Assembly (NCBI GenBank): GCA_964552015.1
Contig: CAZKFR010000046.1
Span: forward strand, 1 to 26,892
Direction of reading: 5' to 3'
DNA: 26,892 nt
Origin: Rhodocaloribacter sp964552015
Lineage (GTDB): Bacteria > Bacteroidota > Rhodothermia > Rhodothermales > ISCAR-4553
Shown: one piece after another, positions 23,663 through 26,892 of the stretch
Position numbering within the stretch: the first letter of the stretch is position 1
Layout of the letters: every line of letters begins with the position of its first letter
The notes under the pieces: generated by a model
The model's database searches: none
What the model was told of the DNA's origin: nothing
What the model saw: only the letters and a program-made list of their open reading frames with translations
Translations under genes and position numbers: made by a program

Positions 23663-24304
23663 TCAGGGGATGGCCAGGAGCTTGTGCGTCTGCAGGCTGA
23701 GCCGCCAGGGCGGGTTGTCGAGGCAGTAGCGCAGGGCACGACGGGTGTTCTCGGCCACGTCCGGGCCGTCCATCGGCTGGAGGAAGAAATGCTGAAAGTC
23801 GAGGTTGTGGAAGCGTTCGGGCGGGGCGCCGGGCTGGGGGTAGACAAGCTTCAGCTCGTGCCCGCGTGTGAGGACCAGGTCGGCGCCGGCTTTGGGGCTG
23901 ACGCAGATCCAGTCGAGGCCGGGCGGTGCCGGGCGCGTCCCGTTCGTCTCCACGGCCACCTCGAACCCCTCGGCGTGCAGCGCCTCGATGAGCGGCACAT
24001 CGAGTTGAAGCAGCGGCTCGCCGCCGGTACATACGACGTAGGGACGGTCGCGTCCGTCGCGGGGGCCGGGCCACCGATCGGCCACGGCACGCGCCAGCTC
24101 GGCCGGCGACCGGTATTTGCCACCGCCCGGCCCGTCGGTGCCCACGAAGTCGGTGTCACAGAACCGGCAGACGGCCCGGGCGCGGTCCTCCTCCCGCCCC
24201 GTCCACAGGTTGCACCCGGCAAAGCGGAGAAAGACGGCCGGCCGGCCGGTCTGCGCCCCTTCTCCCTGCAAGGTGTAGTATATTTCCTTGACCGTATACG
24301 TCAT
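23663..24304 (-). CDS. queE: 7-carboxy-7-deazaguanine synthase QueE
   Basis: A 213-residue radical SAM enzyme that turns 6-carboxy-tetrahydropterin into 7-carboxy-7-deazaguanine, the committed step to preQ0 and queuosine. The N-terminal VKEIYYTLQGEGAQTGRPAVF is diagnostic. The cluster cysteines are Cys 31, 46 and 49 in a CX14CX2C arrangement (GCNLWTGREEDR, then CRFCDTDFVG), the expanded form found in one QueE clade rather than the usual CX3CX2C. VCTGGEPLLQLD, VAVETNGT and CVSPKAG follow as expected. The ATG at 24304 gives the standard N-terminus. No queC, queD or queF is in the window. It is divergent from the LURP-one-like gene, with a 45-bp shared spacer. Confidence 0.93.
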   Translation of the reverse strand: MTYTVKEIYYTLQGEGAQTGRPAVFLRFAGCNLWTGREEDRARAVCRFCDTDFVGTDGPGGGKYRSPAELARAVADRWPGPRDGRDRPYVVCTGGEPLLQLDVPLIEALHAEGFEVAVETNGTRPAPPGLDWICVSPKAGADLVLTRGHELKLVYPQPGAPPERFHNLDFQHFFLQPMDGPDVAENTRRALRYCLDNPPWRLSLQTHKLLAIP

Positions 24305-24349
24305 ACCCGACCGAAGTGGACTCCGTTGTGAACGCCGTACCCTTCGCCC

Positions 24350-24814
24350 ATGCTCCATGCCCGCCCGGTGAGCCTTTTTTCATGGGATTATCGCGTCGTT
24401 GACGGCACGCTTCCCGTTGCCCGCATCGAGCGTTCGCGGTTTCGTGAGCCAGGGCATCTCCTGCTCGAAGAGGCCGCCTACGCCATCCGGCGCGAGAAGC
24501 TCCTCGGCGGGCGGTTCCTGCTCCTGCGCGACGGCATCGTCGTGGCCTCGGCCGAGAAGCCGCGGGCCGTGCGACGGCGCTTCCTCATCGTCTGGGACGA
24601 CGCGCGGTTCGTCCTGGAACCGGCCTCCTGGCTGAGCCGCCGCTTCGTGCTGTACCATGACGGCGATCCCATCGGCACGATCCGCCCGGCCCGCCGCCTC
24701 TCCCGCCACGCCCTGGTCGACCTGCCGGACACGCTGCCCCTGGCCCTGCGCCTCTTCGTCCTCTGGCTCGTCCTCCTGCTCTGGAAACGCTCCGTCGACC
24801 ACGCTGCCGGCTGA
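24350..24814 (+). CDS. LURP-one/tubby-like conserved protein with C-terminal membrane helix
   Basis: A 154-residue protein of repeated short strands (VARIERSRFREPGHLLLE, AYAIRREKLLGGRFLLLRDG, RRRFLIVWDDARFVLEP, SRRFVLYHDGDPIGTI), the beat of a tubby-C/LURP-one type barrel, ending in a hydrophobic helix at about 128-146 (PLALRLFVLWLVLLLW) and a short charged tail. I believe similar uncharacterised proteins occur in several proteobacteria. LURP-one relatives bind lipids or act as membrane scramblases, so a membrane-surface role is plausible, but no function is shown here. Its ATG is 45 bp from that of queE on the other strand, and the alcohol dehydrogenase follows 39 bp downstream. Confidence 0.65.
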   Translation: MLHARPVSLFSWDYRVVDGTLPVARIERSRFREPGHLLLEEAAYAIRREKLLGGRFLLLRDGIVVASAEKPRAVRRRFLIVWDDARFVLEPASWLSRRFVLYHDGDPIGTIRPARRLSRHALVDLPDTLPLALRLFVLWLVLLLWKRSVDHAAG

Positions 24815-24853
24815 TCGTGCCCTGTTCTATCCGTTCCACCCGCCTTCTGCCAA

Positions 24854-25906
24854 ATGCCTGCCATGTCCACGCGAACCATGAAAGCCCTCGTCATCGACCG
24901 GATCACCCGGCTGCCCGATGACCCGGAGCCCCTGCGCACGATCGAACGGCCCGTCCCCGAGCCCGGCGCGGGCGAGGTGCTCCTCCGCGTCGCGACGTGC
25001 GGGGTCTGCCATACCGAGCTCGACGAGATCGAAGGACGGACGCCCCCGCCGGCGCTGCCGGTCGTACCCGGGCATCAGGTCGTCGGCCGCGTGGCGGCGC
25101 TCGGGCCGGGGGTGACCGCGGTACGTGAGGGCGACCGGGTCGGGGTGGCCTGGATCTTCGCGGCCTGCGGACGCTGCGCCTACTGCCAGACCGACCGGGA
25201 GAACCTCTGTCCGTCCTTCCGTGCCACCGGGCGCGACGCCGACGGCGGCTACGCCGGGTACATGGTCGCTCCGGCCGCCTTCGTCCACCCGCTCCCGGAC
25301 GTTTTCACGGATACCGAGGCCGCCCCGCTCCTCTGTGCCGGTGCCATCGGCTACCGATCGCTCCGCCTCACCGGCCTGTGCGACGGCCAGGCGCTGGGCC
25401 TGACGGGCTTCGGCGGCTCCGGCCACCTCGTCCTCAAGATGGTGCGGCATCGCTTTCCGAACACCCCCGTCTACGTCTTCGCCCGCCATCCGGGCGAGCG
25501 CGCCTTTGCCCGCGAACTCGGCGCCGTCTGGGCTGGCGACACGACCGACGAGGCCCCTGCACCGCTCGACGCGATCATCGACACGACCCCGGCCTGGAAA
25601 CCCGTCGTCGAGGCCCTGAAAAACCTGAAGCCCGGGGGACGGCTCGTCATCAACGCCATCCGCAAGGAAGACCGCGACCGGGACGAACTCCTGCGCCTCG
25701 ACTACGCCCGGCACCTGTGGATGGAGCGTACGATCCAGAGCGTGGCGAACGTCACCCGCCGGGACGTACGCGAATTCCTGGCGCTGGCCGCCGAGATCCC
25801 GATCCGGCCCGAGGTACAGACCTACCCGCTGGACGCCGCCAACCGGGCCCTCCTCGACCTGAAAACCCAGAAGATCCGGGGCGCCAAGGTGCTGATCGTA
25901 TCCTGA
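24854..25906 (+). CDS. Zinc-dependent alcohol dehydrogenase
   Basis: A 350-residue medium-chain dehydrogenase that oxidises alcohols or reduces aldehydes with NAD(P). The catalytic Zn site is CGVCHTELDEIEGR (Cys 49) with GHQVVGRV (His 74) and a third Cys in LLCAGAIGYRS. The structural Zn site is CGRCAYCQTDRENLC (Cys 105, 108, 111, 119). The coenzyme fold has GFGGSGH in place of the commoner GxGxxG with Leu/Gly, followed by VYVFARHPGER. The overall type is the single-subunit ADH with a zinc-binding N-domain seen in bacteria and archaea. Three starts are possible (ATG at 24854, 24863 or 24878), none with a strong ribosome-binding site; the first is used. Same strand as, and 93 bp before, the short-chain dehydrogenase. 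Confidence 0.92.
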   Translation: MPAMSTRTMKALVIDRITRLPDDPEPLRTIERPVPEPGAGEVLLRVATCGVCHTELDEIEGRTPPPALPVVPGHQVVGRVAALGPGVTAVREGDRVGVAWIFAACGRCAYCQTDRENLCPSFRATGRDADGGYAGYMVAPAAFVHPLPDVFTDTEAAPLLCAGAIGYRSLRLTGLCDGQALGLTGFGGSGHLVLKMVRHRFPNTPVYVFARHPGERAFARELGAVWAGDTTDEAPAPLDAIIDTTPAWKPVVEALKNLKPGGRLVINAIRKEDRDRDELLRLDYARHLWMERTIQSVANVTRRDVREFLALAAEIPIRPEVQTYPLDAANRALLDLKTQKIRGAKVLIVS

Positions 25907-25999
25907 CCCGCCTCCCTACTTTTCTCCGTCGCTTCATGCGGATGCCCGTATCTTCACCCGCACCGAAAGCGCTTTTTCACCCTCAGTCGGAGATCGAAG

Positions 26000-26767
26000 A
26001 TGCAACTACAGGGAAACACTTTTTTCGTGACCGGCGCCGGTTCGGGTCTCGGCGCCGCCACGGCCGAGCGGCTGGTGGCCCAGGGCGCCCGCGTCGTCCT
26101 GGCCGACGTGAACGTCGAGGCCGGCCGGGCCCGGGCTGAAGCCCTCGGCGACGACGCGCTGTTCGTGGAAACGGACGTGACCTCGGAGGCCAGCGTACAG
26201 GCCGCCCTCGACGCCGCCCGCGCGCGGTTCGGCCCCCTCCACGGCGCCGTCAACTGTGCCGGCATCGTCCTCGGACGGCGGACCCTCGGCAAGCACGGGC
26301 CGCATGACCTGGCGAGCTTCGTGCGGGTCATCCAGGTCAACCTGATCGGGACGTTTAACGTGATCCGCCTGGCCGCTGCCCTCATGGCCGAGAACGCCCC
26401 CAACGAGGAGGGCGAACGTGGCGTGATCGTCAACACCGCTTCGGTGGCCGCCTTCGACGGGCAGATCGGACAGGTGGCCTACGCGGCCTCGAAGGGTGGC
26501 GTCGTCGGGATGACCCTGCCGCTGGCCCGCGACCTGGCCAGCCTCGGCATCCGCGTGATGACCATCGCGCCGGGGGTCTTCGAGACACCGATGGTGGCCG
26601 GCATGCCGGAGGAGGTCAAAGCCTCACTGGGGCAGCAGGTGCCCTTCCCGCCCCGCCTCGGCCGCCCGTCCGAGTATGCGTTCCTGGTGCAGCACATCCT
26701 GGAGAACGTGATGCTCAACGGCGAGGTCATCCGCCTCGACGGCGCCATCCGCATGGCCCCGCGATGA
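26000..26767 (+). CDS. Short-chain dehydrogenase, 3-hydroxyacyl-CoA dehydrogenase type II-like
   Basis: A 255-residue SDR. The cofactor motif TGAGSGLG is at 11-18, NCAG at 85-88, and the catalytic set is Asn 114, Ser 148, Tyr 161 and Lys 165 (YAASKGG). The long loop KHGPHDLASFVRVIQVNLIGTFNVIR, the ENAPNEEGERGVIVNTASVAAFDGQIGQVAY block and the ending LNGEVIRLDGAIRMAPR are characteristic of type II 3-hydroxyacyl-CoA dehydrogenase (HSD17B10-like) proteins, which act on hydroxyacyl-CoA in fatty-acid or branched-chain amino-acid breakdown and on some steroids. The ATG at 26000 is preceded by CGGAGATCGAAG, a usable ribosome-binding site. It is followed by a strong hairpin terminator. Confidence 0.93.
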   Translation: MQLQGNTFFVTGAGSGLGAATAERLVAQGARVVLADVNVEAGRARAEALGDDALFVETDVTSEASVQAALDAARARFGPLHGAVNCAGIVLGRRTLGKHGPHDLASFVRVIQVNLIGTFNVIRLAAALMAENAPNEEGERGVIVNTASVAAFDGQIGQVAYAASKGGVVGMTLPLARDLASLGIRVMTIAPGVFETPMVAGMPEEVKASLGQQVPFPPRLGRPSEYAFLVQHILENVMLNGEVIRLDGAIRMAPR

Positions 26768-26797
26768 ACACCTCCTTCCCTGGCCGCACTGAAACGC

Positions 26798-26835
26798 AAA
26801 GGCGCCGAGTCGATCATCGACTCGGCGCCTTACTT
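26798..26835 (+). terminator. Intrinsic terminator between the SDR gene and tRNA-Arg
   Basis: Two perfect 14-nt arms (26801-26814 and 26816-26829) around a single central base form a very stable hairpin, with AAA before and TTACTT after. The symmetry lets it act on both the SDR transcript and the opposing tRNA transcript, which ends at 26837. Confidence 0.8.
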
Positions 26836-26836
26836 C

Positions 26837-26892
<56 letters not shown>

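Noticed and set aside
25907..25999. Promoter of the short-chain dehydrogenase gene
   Set aside because: A TATCTTCA element is present in the 93-bp spacer but no matching upstream box at a suitable distance could be found.

Overview
The window is high-GC (roughly two thirds G+C) bacterial chromosome, tightly packed, with no phage, plasmid or CRISPR signature. Three runs of exactly 100 N (16682-16781, 18704-18803, 21472-21571) show it is a scaffold from a draft or metagenome assembly. The lipoprotein-rich gene content, the DUF6263-like protein, the CpxP/Spy-like proteins beside an ECF sigma factor and a TACCTTGG-type promoter element all suggest the Rhodothermota/Bacteroidota side of the tree. 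This placement is from memory of families, not from any search.

Layout. A PAP2 phosphatase, cut by the left edge, ends at a strong terminator (810-847). From there to about 24.3 kb every gene is on the minus strand. Read in the direction of transcription, from high to low coordinates, the blocks are: queE; glgB; a DUF6263-like protein; a coiled-coil lipoprotein; an esterase, a class II aldolase-like protein and the tRNA methyltransferase mnmM; a small lipoprotein and a TANGO2/NRDE protein; a vapBC toxin-antitoxin pair whose toxin has an early stop; an alpha/beta hydrolase-OsmC fusion; sbcC; an ECF stress operon; and a three-gene operon of unknown product. On the plus strand at the right edge are a LURP-one-like membrane protein, a zinc alcohol dehydrogenase and a short-chain dehydrogenase. 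These end at a near-perfect hairpin terminator facing a tRNA-Arg(ACG) cut by the right edge.

How the genes work together. The stress operon (10859 down to 4859) is coherent: a lipoprotein with six LTxxQ motifs, ECF sigma, anti-sigma, a second CpxP/Spy-like protein, a MacA-like adaptor, an ABC ATPase and a MacB-like permease. Several junctions overlap by 4 nt, and an ECF-type promoter candidate lies upstream of the first gene. This looks like an envelope-stress circuit that controls its own efflux pump.

The most novel-looking unit is the operon at 4754-858. It encodes an asparagine-synthetase-like PP-loop enzyme without the glutaminase cysteine, a radical SAM protein with extra C-terminal cysteines, and a flavin-dependent halogenase-like protein with a changed WxWxIP motif. 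A clean TTGGCA-N17-TATACT promoter precedes it and all gene junctions overlap. It may be a small biosynthetic or modification pathway; no product can be named from sequence alone.

The vapBC islet is flanked by 48-bp direct repeats that duplicate the 3' end of the neighbouring NRDE gene, which suggests a recent insertion between the NRDE and hydrolase-OsmC genes.
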